64,000 nucleotides of DNA from Scalesia atractyloides (Eukaryota; Streptophyta; Magnoliopsida; Asterales; Asteraceae): assembly GCA_947069175.1 (NCBI GenBank), contig CAMTDV010000009.1:10549663-10613662 (forward strand), written 5' to 3'. Both the position numbers and the translations under genes were made by a program. This document shows positions 20,539 to 30,639 of the stretch, piece after piece. The notes under the pieces are model-generated. The model did no database searches, was not told where the DNA came from, and saw nothing but the letters and a program-made list of their open reading frames with translations. How positions within the stretch are numbered: position 1 is the stretch's first letter; the number at the start of each line of letters is the position of its first letter.

Positions 20539-23362
20539 TGAAAGAATTCCCGCAAGTTTTTCCCGACGACATCGCAGGACTTCCTCCCAAGAGAGAAGTC
20601 GAATTCTGCATCGACCTTATACCTGGCGCTACACACCCGTCGCGAAATCTCCTTATAGGTTAGCCCCATCCGAGATGCAAGAGCCGGCCAGTCAATTGCA
20701 AGAACTGACCGACAAGGGATTCATACGTCCTAGCTCATCGCCTTGGGGTGCACCTGTTCTGTTTGTAAAGAAGAAAGATGGGACCTTTCGCATGTGTATC
20801 GATTACAGGGAATTCAACAAATTAACGGTCAAAAATCGCTATCCTTTACCTCGCATCGATGATCTTTTAGACCAACTCCAGGGTGCCACTTGTTTTTCAA
20901 AGATCGACCTTCGTTCCGGTTATCACCAACTCAGAGTACATGAAGAAGACGTCCCAAAGACCGCCTTCCGAACTCGATATGGTCACTATGAGTTCATGGT
21001 TATGCCATTTGGTCTAACCAACGCTCCAGCCATCTTCATGGACTTAATGAACAGAGTTTGCAAACCCTATCTTGATCGCTTTGTTATGGTCTTCATCGAC
21101 GATATTCTCATTTACTCAAAGTCTAAGACTGATCATGAACGACACCTTCGACTCATCCTCACACTCTTGAAGACCGAAAAGCTTTACGCTAAATTCTCCA
21201 AATGCGAATTTTGGTTAAAAGAAGTACAGTTCCTTGGTCATGTCGTCAATGACAAGGGAATTCATGTCGACCCCGCAAAGATCAAAGCAGTACAAGAATG
21301 GCAAGCGCCACGTACCCCAACCGAAGTATGATCTTTCCTTGGTTTGGCTGGTTACTATCGTCGTTTCATATCAAATTTCTCTCGTATCGCTGTACCACTC
21401 ACGGCTTTGACACATAAAGGAAAACCCTTCGCATGGGGACCTAAACAAGAAGAAGCCTTCCAAACCCTTAAGCAAAAGCTTTGTGACGCTCCTATCCTCA
21501 CGCTCCCCGAAGGTTGCGATGACTTTGTAGTGTATTGCGACGCATCAGGACAGGGATTAGGCTTTGTTTTAATGCAAAGGGGAAAAGTGATAGCCTATGC
21601 TTCTAGGCAGCTCAAAATTCATGAGAAGAACTACACTACTCACAACCTAGAACTTGGAGCCGTTGTGTTCGCTCTTAAGATATGGAGACATTACCTCTAT
21701 GGTACCAAGTGTGAGATTTACACTGACCACAAGAGCCTCCAACATATCTTTAACCAAAAGGAGTTGAATATGAGGCAACGAAGATGGGTCGAACTTCTTA
21801 ATAACTATGATTGTGAAATTCGGTATCATCCTGGCAAAGCAAATGTGGTGGCCGATGCACTCGGTCGAAAGGGTTATGCGAACTCCATTCGTCTTCTATG
21901 TTCGCAAATCATGACCAACATCAAAGACCAAATCCGAGAAGCTCAACATGTTTCCATAACAGAATACGACATACGCAATGAGTTATCTTGTGGAGCAGAA
22001 CTTAAACTCGAAACAAAATCTGACGGCATTCTGTATTATCTAGATCGCATATGGATTCCTGATCACAACAACCTTCGCGATACTCTTATGAAAGAGGCTC
22101 ACAAGACACGATACTCCGTACATCCAGGAGCCGACAAGATGTATCAGGACCTTCAATACACCTACTGGTGGCCTGGCATGAAGAAGGATATTGCTGTTTT
22201 TGTTTCCAAGTGCCTTACCTGTTCAAAAGTGAAAGCTAAACACCAAAGACCCTCAGGACTTCTGGTCCAACCTGAAATACCCGTATGGAAGTGGAAAAAT
22301 ATAACCATGGACTTCATTACCGGGTTACCTCGAACTCCTGGCGGGTACGACACAATATGGGTAATCATTGATCGTCTTACAAAATCAGCTCACTTCATTC
22401 CGATTCGCGAAGATTTCAAAAATGAGAAACTAGCCCGTATCTACATCAGTGAAATCGTAAGCCGTCATGGTGTACCGTTAAGCATTATATCAGATTGTGA
22501 TGGTCGTTTCACTTCACGAACATGGCAAGCTGTACAAGCCGCTTTGGGTACACGATTAGATCTCAGCACCGCTTATCATCCCCAAACTGATGGTCAATCT
22601 GAACGCACCATTTAAACTCTTGCAGACATGCTTCGGGCATGTGTCATAGACTTCAAAGAGAATTGGGACGCTCACCTACCATTAGTTGAATTCTCATACA
22701 ACAACAGCTTTCATTCAAGTATCGGCATGGCACCTTTCGAAGCATTATATGGTCGTAAGTGCCGATCACCAATATGTTGGCACGAAGTTGGAGAAGCTCA
22801 AATCACCGGTCCAGAATTAATACAAGAAACAACTGACAAGATTCATCAAATCCAAAACAACCTTTTAGCGGCACAAAGTCGTCAAAAGAGCTATGCTGAC
22901 AAGCGACGAAAACCCTTGGAGTTTAACGTTGGCGATCAAGTACTTTTAAAAGTATCGCCGTGGAAGGGAGCAGTTCGTTTTGGCAAAAAAGGCAAGCTAG
23001 CACCACGTTACGTAGGTCCTTTCAAGATACTCGAAAGGGTAGGACCTGTAGCCTACAAGCTTGACCTACCGGAGGAACTCAACAGAATTCATCCCACATT
23101 CCACGTATCAAATTTGAAGAAGTGCCTCGCCGATGAAAATCTCCAAATTCCTCTAGAAGACATTCAAGTCGATGAATCTATGCATTTTATTGAAAGACCA
23201 GTAGAAATTATGGACTTTGGGGAAAAACGTTTAAGAAGAAGCCGCATCCCAATTGTCAGGGTACGCTGGGAGTCGAAACGAGGACCTGAGTTTACTTGGA
23301 AACGTGAAGACTCAATGCGCGAGAAGTACCCACACCTTTTTCGTGTAACTACCACTACTTAA
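20526..23362 (+). pseudogene. Pol of the inner chromovirus: RT, RNase H, integrase, chromodomain-like end
   Basis: Replicates and integrates the element. RT (about 20640-21300) shows WGAPVLFVKKKDGTFR, KIDLRSGYHQLR, VMPFGLTNAPAIF and the catalytic FIDDILIYSK. RNase H (about 21520-21760) shows YCDASGQGLG and YTDHKSLQHIF. Integrase has the zinc-binding histidines near 22100 with CLTCSK, the catalytic MDFITGLP and DGRFTS region, and TDGQSER. The C-terminus carries IPIVRVRW and EKYPHLF, chromodomain-like, which may direct insertion to heterochromatin. Lesions: a one-base loss near 20525, a two-base CA-type gain near 20633, a TGA at 21329-21331 (CGA in the outer copy, a CpG-type change) and a TAA at 22613-22615 (from CAA). 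Otherwise open. Confidence 0.88.
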
Positions 23363-23381
23363 ATTTCGGGACGAAATTTCT

Positions 23382-23396
23382 AAAAGTAGGGGATAC
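23382..23396 (+). other. Polypurine tract of the inner chromovirus
   Basis: AAAAGTAGGGGATAC directly before the 3' LTR at 23397, preceded by the AAATTTCGGGACGAAATTT palindrome at 23360-23378. Identical in the outer copy. Confidence 0.85.
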
Positions 23397-26029
23397 TGTA
23401 ACATTTGTCGAAAAACGGGTTTTCGAAACCCGCTTCGTTTAATAACCGAGCAATCAGTTTTAAATTTTGTTGTTCATTTATGACTTATTTTAATTTTAAA
23501 CGATTCATAATTAATAAACAAATTAGAAGATATAAATTATAATTGTAAAAATATAAAAATAAATTAATTAAAAAGGAAAACCGGCTGCCGGGAGTCGAAC
23601 CCGGGTCAGCCGGAAATCCCAAAAGACCTAACATTCACACAATCAACCACTCCGCCACTTTGATTTTCTGATATCATATTGAAACAATTAATTCAAATAA
23701 TAAAGCACGGAAGTCAAATTCAGTCAAAATCGCGCCCAAATAGCAGTCGTCGGAAATCCCGACGACTTCGCTGATAATTTACGTTTTCGTCCAAGATAAC
23801 CGAAGAATTAACTCTAATGACGGTTATAACCGACGTCGGAACCCGCGACATCAGTCGTAACAGCCGGAGAACGGCTGACCTTGAATTGAGACCAAATTCA
23901 GACCCCATACATCTGGATACTTCCCTATAAATTCACCCACAATCCACTGGAAACCTTTTCGCTCACAAATCGCACCTCTTCTCGACGAAAATTCAATCGC
24001 CGGAAAACATCTGTAAGTCGCCGAAAAACCGAGACTCACATCCACACAGTAATTCTTTCGACTCTTTCTGTTTCAATTATTCGAATAATCTGTCACTAAC
24101 ACAACTCCACCATCAGAAGCAATCCCAGTCAACGTTCGTCGAAATTCCCACCTTCGCCGGAAAATTTCTGAAACTTCCGAAATCACACTGAGAGCTGGTA
24201 TGATCTTTCCAACTCCTATTAAACTTTGATTAAGTATCTCAACTTCGTAATAATCGAACATAATTGTTAATTGATGTCGACAGCCGGAGTTCACTTTCAG
24301 AACCGACGGACTCTGCCGGAATTCTGTGAGCAACACTGATCGGTATATCTTTTTCCCCCAAACCCTCTCCATTCGTTACCTTTAAGTTACTTATAAAGTT
24401 TAAAAACCAGATAAGGCATAAACCAGACCAAACAGTCGGACCTTGTTTTCTGGGTAAAATCTAACGAAGAAGACGAAGTCGGGTTGTATCATAAGATTAA
24501 TTAAAATCAGTTTTATAAACGGGTTAGACACACAGTCCAGCGGTGGACTGTGTGCACACATAACACCTGCGACGCGAGTTCGAATCCTGTCCCAGCTTTA
24601 CTCTATTGTTATAAACAAATGCCTTTTTAACTGAACCGCGTTAACTACCAAAAACATGTTAAGTATAATAAAAACCGAGTTATTAACCAAGTTAGACACA
24701 CAGTCCAGCGGTGGACTGTGTGCACGCTAACCCACAGGTCCCGGGTTCGAGACCTGTGGTCAGCACCGGTCCGATACGTTTAAAATCTTTTTAAAAATAA
24801 ATAATTTTCGGATTAAACTAAATAGTATATAAGTATAATTAAAACAGAATTATTTCGGGTTAGACACGTAGCTCAGCTGGTAGAGCTGCGTGCACGCGTA
24901 CGGGAGGTCACCAGTTCGAACCTCGCTCAGTGCAACAATATAACCGACCGAACCGGTCAACGGTCAACGGTCTCGGTCAACGGTCAAAGTCAACATTTTT
25001 TTATTTATTTTTATTTATTTATTTAATTTAAAAATCAATTAAAAATACTTAAAAATAACGTTTTCAAAGTTAGAAAGTAGTCTTAAACTCACAAAAGTAT
25101 ACCCAAAAATCCTATTAAAATAGTTAATAAAATCCACATACTTACCGTACCTTTTCGTTATTTATTTGGTTAGTTATCTCTCGTCGATCAATCCCCTAAA
25201 CTCGTGCGCATTCAACATCTTCAAACAAACGCACCCAATGTGAGTGAATCTCTAGCAATTCCCCGTTTTAATCACATTTTGGAGTGTATCATGTGTCGCT
25301 ATTTATTTAATTTAATTAAGCACTTGTGCATCCTTCATATTCATGATCATGTGTATTCAATACGTATCTGTTGTTTGTGTGGTTGAAGTTTAGATTAAAT
25401 TTATCATTTCAGTACATACATTTCATAGGCCGCCGCTCCCCATTACCTATGAGCGTGAGCTGTTCCCCATTACCTATGAGCGTGAACCAGGCGTTGCCAA
25501 CATAAGATCGGCTCCGTTTGATTGAGCCTTGATCTCACATACATTTGCATAGGCCGTCCGTTCCCCATTACCTATGAGCGTGAACGGGACGTTGCCAACC
25601 TATACATTGTCATTCTTATTTCATGCTTAAGCAAGGTGGTTTGTGATTGTTATGTCTACATACATTTGCTCATATATGATTATTGCACAATTTTCCTAAA
25701 TTAAATATAAATAATAGATCAATAACAAATGTTTTTAACAAGGTTCACTCGCCAACTTTTGTTGACCCAAAATTTCCCATTTTTACACATGATACAGGTG
25801 ATCAAGTTGAAGCAAGAAACATATAGGGCGGCTTAGAAGAATAAACCAGTTTAGATTATGGATTTGTTTTAGTTAATTTTTCCTTTCCTTGTATTGTATG
25901 AATTTGACTTGGAATATTGAAATGTACTTTGGATTTAATAAATATGAAACATATTAGTAAACATCATGAGCTTTGGTGATAACCCAATTATGCCCCGACT
26001 CTTATTCCGCTGCGGGTCGGGGTGTGACA
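23397..26029 (+). repeat. 3' LTR of the inner chromovirus (2,633 bp)
   Basis: Same order as the 5' LTR: antisense module (23581-23661), TATA box (23925-23933), sense modules at 24521-24596, 24690-24766 and 24857-24934, GGTCAA repeats (about 24955-24990) and the CCCCATTACCTATGAGCG words. It ends in GGGTGTGACA followed by the CGTAG duplication. Where the 5' LTR has a hairpin mismatch (16372 module) this copy is fully paired. Confidence 0.92.
24521..24934 (+). other. Array of three sense tRNA-like modules, inner 3' LTR
   Basis: Counterpart of 16372-16785. Both ACACAGTCCA/TGGACTGTGT stems are perfect here with a GCGG loop, and the middle module keeps the full B-box-like GGGTTCGAGACC that lost a base in the 5' LTR. 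Useful as the better reference copy. Confidence 0.75.
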
Positions 26030-27740
26030 CGTAGTGTCTGATCGTCGGCAAGAGGAATACGAATGAACTTTTCATGGCACACCGCTTCAGCGTGATGCTG
26101 GCTGAGCCAGTCCATGCCGATGACAACATCGAAACTTCCCAATTTCATAGGAATGAGATCAATTGGAAAATCGTGATCGTTTAGGGTGAGAGTACAATCG
26201 CGTATAATAGAATTTAATGAAGTGGGTTTTCTGTCAGCAACTTCCACCATCAGAGATTCAAGGAGATTATGACAAGGTTGGTCAAGGATAGATTCGAATT
26301 CTAAAGACACAAAGCTCTTATCCGCACCAATATCGAATAATATGGATGCATAACTACCATTTATGAGAAACGTACCGTTGGCCACATTATTGTCAGCCCT
26401 GGCTTGGTTGGCGTTGATATTGAAAGCTCTTCCTCTAGCAGGTGGAGGAGCTTGGTTAGCTTGGTTTACCGGGTTTGCTTGAGCTTGGGCATGGATGATG
26501 TTCACCAGGCGTGGGCAAGTGTTCCTGAAGTGGTTTGGGTCCCCACAATTGAAACAGGCTCGCATGGATTGCATCATGGGGTAGTTGGGTTGGTAGTAAG
26601 GTTGGGCTGCGAGTTGTTCGGGTGGTAGAAGTAAGGGTTGTTGGGCTTGGCCCACCATTTGATTTTGGGTTTCGGTTGGAGGTTGACTGCGGTTCAATCG
26701 CTGAAGGGTACGGCATGTTTGGATGGTGTGACCCGCATGGCCACAACTTGTGCAATGTTGGCAGGGGCTTTCAGGAAGGTGATGGTATTGACAACGGTTA
26801 CACTTCGGGTGTGGGCCAGTGTATGGCCTTTTGAATGGTGCGGCTGGAGGGGCAACTTGGGTGATTGGAGCAGCAGTGATGGGAGGGTTGGTTTGGGTGA
26901 TAGCAAAGTTCTTGCCATTTCGCTTCCTCTTACCAGCAAACTTCGAGGATAAACCTGGGTGGTTTGGAATTGGGGACTCAATGGGTGTTTTCTTCTTCTC
27001 ATCTTTGAATTTGCCGTTTCGAATGCGATTTTCAGTGAGTTCCGTAGCTAACTCCATTGCGGCTTCAAGTGTTGTAGGCGAAGTGCTTAAAACCGAATCT
27101 TGGATTTTCGAGGGGAGGCCTCGAATGTAGTGTTCGACTAGGCGGTATAATGGGGTGAACAGATTGGGGACCATTTGGTTCAACTCGAGAAATCTCTTAT
27201 TGTATGAAGTGTGGTCTCCTTCCTTTTGTTTCAATGCGTGAAACTCGTCTTCTAGCTTTTTTATTTCGCTTCTTGGACAGAAGCGTCTCGTCATGATTTC
27301 CCTTAACTCTTCCCATGTTAAGGCCATGGCATCTTCAACACCTCGCTTACCCTTTTCCGTGTTCCACCAGGTAAGGGCTACCCCAAACAATCTTCCAGTC
27401 GGGTAACGTACCTTACGGTCCTCGGGACAGTCGCAATTGAGAAAGGTGTTTTCCATCTCCTCAAACCAGTGAAGGAGAGCGGTGACACCTTCAGTCCCTT
27501 CATATTTTGGGGGATCGCAGGACTTGAAGTGTTTGTAGGTGCATTTGGGGTTTTGGGAGGAGGGTTGGCGCCGCTTTGGTCTTCTTGGTTGGGAGAGTTG
27601 ATGGGATTAGCGGTGAAAGCTTGCTGAACTTGTAGTACGATGTCAGGAAGCACTGCGGCCATTTGTTTAGCAATTTGCGTGGCCAAGCGTTCGTTTGACT
27701 TCCCTGACCTTCTACCTCCACGTAATTGCCTAGCAGACAT
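26030..27740 (-). pseudogene. Gag-protease part of the outer chromovirus
   Basis: Reads leftwards from an ATG at 27740 (MSARQLRGGRRSGKSNERLA), close to the inner element's gag. A one-base change near 27545 shifts the frame, after which 27456-26035 is open: gag domain (FGVALTWWNTEKGKRG), the cysteine/histidine motifs CTSCGHAGHTIQTC and CFNCGDPNHFRNTC, then the protease start where the active-site motif reads FDIGADKSF instead of FDTGADKSF, a threonine-to-isoleucine change at the catalytic triad. It is cut at 26030 by the inner element in the codons after PLADDQTLR. The coding continues at 15239. Confidence 0.85.
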
Positions 27741-28569
27741 CTACAGGGATATGTATAGGGATATTGTGAGTTCAAGAATTTCCTAGGTGTCATGTGTCGT
27801 AAAAAAATGAAAACGACATAACTGAAAATAATTTAACTACATCCATAGGATGTCTTGGGTTTGCTCATGTTTGGGCCTCCAAATGTCCCCCATACCCTTG
27901 CCTGTGTAGTCATGTGGGCCCCCATGACTATTGGGTTTGGTAGGATTCACATTGGTGTCGGCGGGTTAACACTCGCACCACCCAAATGAAAATCGTAAAA
28001 CATGATTGCGAGATGTATGGTCGGAGAGTGTCCAGGTGTAGACACAATGACAATTCAAAGTGGGGTTAGCTCACACGACGTTTGGTATAGCATGCTTTGG
28101 CCTAATAGGTCCGTCATACTCTCATCGTTAGTCCCAAGGTAGGCAAACTGGCCCTTTATTTTGGATTTATACGAATGCCAAGCCTAGACAGGACGTTCCG
28201 ACTACCGGTACTCGTACCCTTCTAGTTACACATGGCCGTCGTGAAAACTCACTTTGATGTGATTTGAAAAATACGAAAACTTTGCAAAAATCTTGAAAAG
28301 AAATCATGGAAATTGTGAAATCGTGAGGTGTGTGCTTTTATAGATATGACATGTTATGAGGATATGAACTATGATGAGCATCGCATATTAACATGTACTT
28401 GTGAGAGTGCTTGCATAATATTGGGTGTGATAATAAATATGAAACATATAAACATCATGAATTTTGCATGTAACACATAAACAATTAAAATCTAATCAAC
28501 AATAGTATAGGCTCTATGGGTCTAATAACCTATCCTATATCTCTATAGTCACAAGCTCTGATACCAATC
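27741..28569 (-). other. Leader and primer-binding site of the outer chromovirus
   Basis: About 815 bases of leader with the family-conserved blocks seen at 17899-18687, and a primer-binding site at 28555-28566 reading TGGTATCAGAGC on the minus strand, three bases from the LTR edge at 28570. No ORF. Confidence 0.8.
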
Positions 28570-29518
28570 TGTCACACCCCGACCCGCAGCGGAAATAAAA
28601 GTTGGGGCATGATTGGGTTATCACCAAAGCTCATGATATTTACTAAGAAGTTTCATATTTATTAAACTCAAATTAAAATTTACATATCCAACAAAAGTTT
28701 CATACAAACACAATAAAAATCTAAATGTTTATTCCAACACAATAACTTGTTTATTCTTCTAGGCCATCCTAAGTGTTTCTTTCCTCAACTTGATCACCTG
28801 TATCATGTGTAAAACAGAGGAAATTTTGGGTCAACAAAAGTTGGCGAGTGAATCTTGATAAAACATTTAAATGATTGCTTATTATGTTTATTAAAGAAAA
28901 TTGTGCATAAATCACATGTGAGCAAATATATATTTGTAATCAATCACAAACCACATTGAATGAATGTATGACATGAATGATGATGTGTCTGAGATCAAGG
29001 CTCAATCAAATGGAGCCGATCTAATGAGGCACCTGATGCTCAACCCGTATCCCATGAGGAACTAATGGGCCTAATGAAATGAGTGCACTAAAATGATAAA
29101 ATGAATCCACATATAAACCACACTACCAGTAATACACATTTGATCGCGAAATGATATAAGCACAAGTGTTTAAGTTAAATAAAGAAATGATACGACACAT
29201 GATACACCCAAAACGTGATTAAAACGGGGAATTTGAAAAGATTCACTCACCTGGGTGCGTATACGAGTGGAAGAGAGAGCGCACGAGTTTAATCGGCGAG
29301 AAAGTACTAGCCTAGAAATAGTAACGCGATAAATAAGCAACTAATATTTTGGGTTAAAATCCTTGTTTAGATTTTTAAGTTCTTTTCGTGGATTGTACTG
29401 ATATTTAAATCCTTAAAAGAATATATATTTAACATTCCATTTAAATAAGTACAATAGAATTGAAATAAATAAAAATAAAATAAATAAAATAAAATAATAA
29501 AAAAATAAAAATGTTACA
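28570..29518 (-). repeat. 5' LTR of the outer chromovirus, internally deleted (949 bp)
   Basis: Matches 9969 to about 10913 of the 3' LTR, then jumps to the last bases (AAATGTTACA at 29518). About 1.3 kb, corresponding to roughly 10914-12232, is missing. That segment holds the TATA box, all tRNA-like modules and the (AT)n run. A-rich text at both joins suggests a microhomology deletion. The terminal TG/CA and the TTTTT target duplication are intact, so the loss followed integration. Without a TATA box this copy cannot be expressed from its own promoter. Confidence 0.88.
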
Positions 29519-29523
29519 TTTTT

Positions 29524-30199
29524 GACCGTTATACCAATTGAGGGGTTGGGACAATGTATGTCTGCAGTAGAATATAGAGCTATTCTCAAATACCGGTTGA
29601 TGATCCCTATGTACCGGGAAGATGAAACTTGCCCGATATGTCGTAAAGCTTGTATGGATAAATACGGGGAGCATGCAATTCACTGTAAAGAGCTCCCTGG
29701 GTTCAAATATAGGGACGACTAGGTGCGTGATTCTTTGTGGGACATCTTAAGAAGAGCTGGGATTTCGGCTAAGAAATAGGCCCCTGTGAATTTCCTCACG
29801 GACCCTATGGAAGGGAGATCTACCTTGCGACCAGCGGATCTGCTCGTCTTTGGCTGGGCTGGGGGGAAACATGCTTGTGTAGACCTCACGGGGTTTCCCC
29901 TTTGGTTGGTTTAAGGGAAACGGGTTTGTAGCTGGACAAGCGGCAAGAAAGCAGAATCAAAGAAAGTGGATAAGCATGCTAAAGCTTGCGCAAAGAACCA
30001 GCATGTCTTTGTCCCTTTTGCCTTTGATACTTTTGGCTCCCTAGCGCCAGAAGCTATCCACTTCTTGACGAGGGTTCAACGGGTCGTCTACAGCAATTGT
30101 TCAACCCCAAGGGGGCAAGGGTTTGTATTTGGAAGGTTAGGGTTTGCAATTCAGAAAGATTGGTGGCGCAGCTTGTTGCCCGGCTACCTTCTGTTTTGA
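29524..30199 (+). pseudogene. Non-LTR-type retroelement, C-terminal zinc knuckle and nuclease-like part
   Basis: Continuation of the RT gene cut at 9968; the reading resumes right after the TTTTT duplication with TVIPIEGLGQCMSAVEYR. A zinc-binding block CPICRKACMDKYGEHAIHC lies at 29630-29686 (C-x2-C-x9-H-x4-C). Further on (about 29822-29896) is RPADLLVFGW...HACVDLTG, a layout like the PD-(D/E)XK restriction-like endonucleases of R2-type non-LTR elements (inference). A stop at 29720 and other breaks are present. 3' UTR-like sequence ends with an A-run near 30242-30250. The split confirms that the whole 9969-29518 block was inserted into this gene. Confidence 0.75.
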
Positions 30200-30411
30200 T
30201 GTAACTTGGCAAGTTTTCTGAGTTATATATGAATAATATTATAAAAAAAATTCATCAAATATTGAGAGAAACATATAACTGGTTGATTTTGATTTTGATT
30301 TTATCTACTGCTATAAGTTAATAACCAGTCTGCAGATCGATGCCCTATTGGATTTGTTGGATTGAAGAGTTGGGAGAGAGGTTGCTAGAAACTAACGAAC
30401 GAAGAGATAAA

Positions 30412-30506
30412 ATAAAGGGTTTTAATGGATTTTAATCAAAACTACGTCGTTTTGATGAGTTTCGCATCAAAGTTAGATGTATAACAGCCTCATATTCACT
30501 TTCCCC
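30412..30506 (-). repeat. Right terminal inverted repeat of the MULE
   Basis: Inverted match to 6526-6620, with the TATTAACAT target duplication at 30507-30515 immediately outside. Confidence 0.85.
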
Positions 30507-30639
30507 TATTAACATTTATAAATAAAAATTTAGGGAAAAGGACCAAAAAGCAACATACTTAAATTATAAACATTTTTTTAACAAATACACATACAATACA
30601 TCCTTAAGAGCATTCACAATCCGAGATGTGCTAACGTAG

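Larger units (their letters stand above)
15245..26029 (+). mobile_element. Inner Ty3/gypsy chromovirus (plus strand), nearly complete
   Basis: A 10,785-base element with LTRs of 2,638 and 2,633 bases, flanked by CGTAG at 15240-15244 and 26030-26034. It sits in the outer copy at the end of the protease region, in opposite orientation. Order: 5' LTR, primer site (17886), leader, gag-protease ORF (18688-20538), pol (20526-23362), polypurine tract (23382-23396), 3' LTR. The LTRs differ only at scattered positions and small indels, many of them C/T or G/A, so insertion is relatively recent. Four lesions in pol stop it from coding a full polyprotein. Confidence 0.93.
9969..29518 (-). mobile_element. 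Outer Ty3/gypsy chromovirus (minus strand), split by an inner copy
   Basis: Its ends are TG at 9969 and CA at 29518, flanked by TTTTT at 9964-9968 and 29519-29523, interrupting the RT gene codon-for-codon. The order on the minus strand is 5' LTR (28570-29518), primer site, leader, gag (from 27740), then the break at 26030 caused by the inner element, resuming at 15239 with protease-RT-RNase H-integrase to 12276, polypurine tract and 3' LTR (9969-12241). The C-terminus has a chromodomain-like segment, so it is a chromovirus, probably Tekay-like given the long LTRs. It is dead: many frame breaks and a 5' LTR without promoter. Confidence 0.9.
6526..30506. mobile_element. Mutator-like element (MULE), 24 kb including nested insertions
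   Basis: The ends are inverted repeats of about 100 bases: the left begins GGGAAAATGAATATG at 6526, and the right, read on the minus strand, begins GGGGAAAGTGAATATG at 30506. Both continue through CTGTTATACATCTAACTT and a CAAAAC...CGTAGTTTTGATT block. The 9-base duplication TATTAACAT lies immediately outside both ends (6517-6525 and 30507-30515) and is identical, which is the Mutator hallmark. Without the 19.55-kb gypsy insertion the element would be about 4.4 kb. I see no transposase, so it is non-autonomous. Its main content is a decayed RT-bearing retroelement, either captured cargo or a later insertion. Confidence 0.85.
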
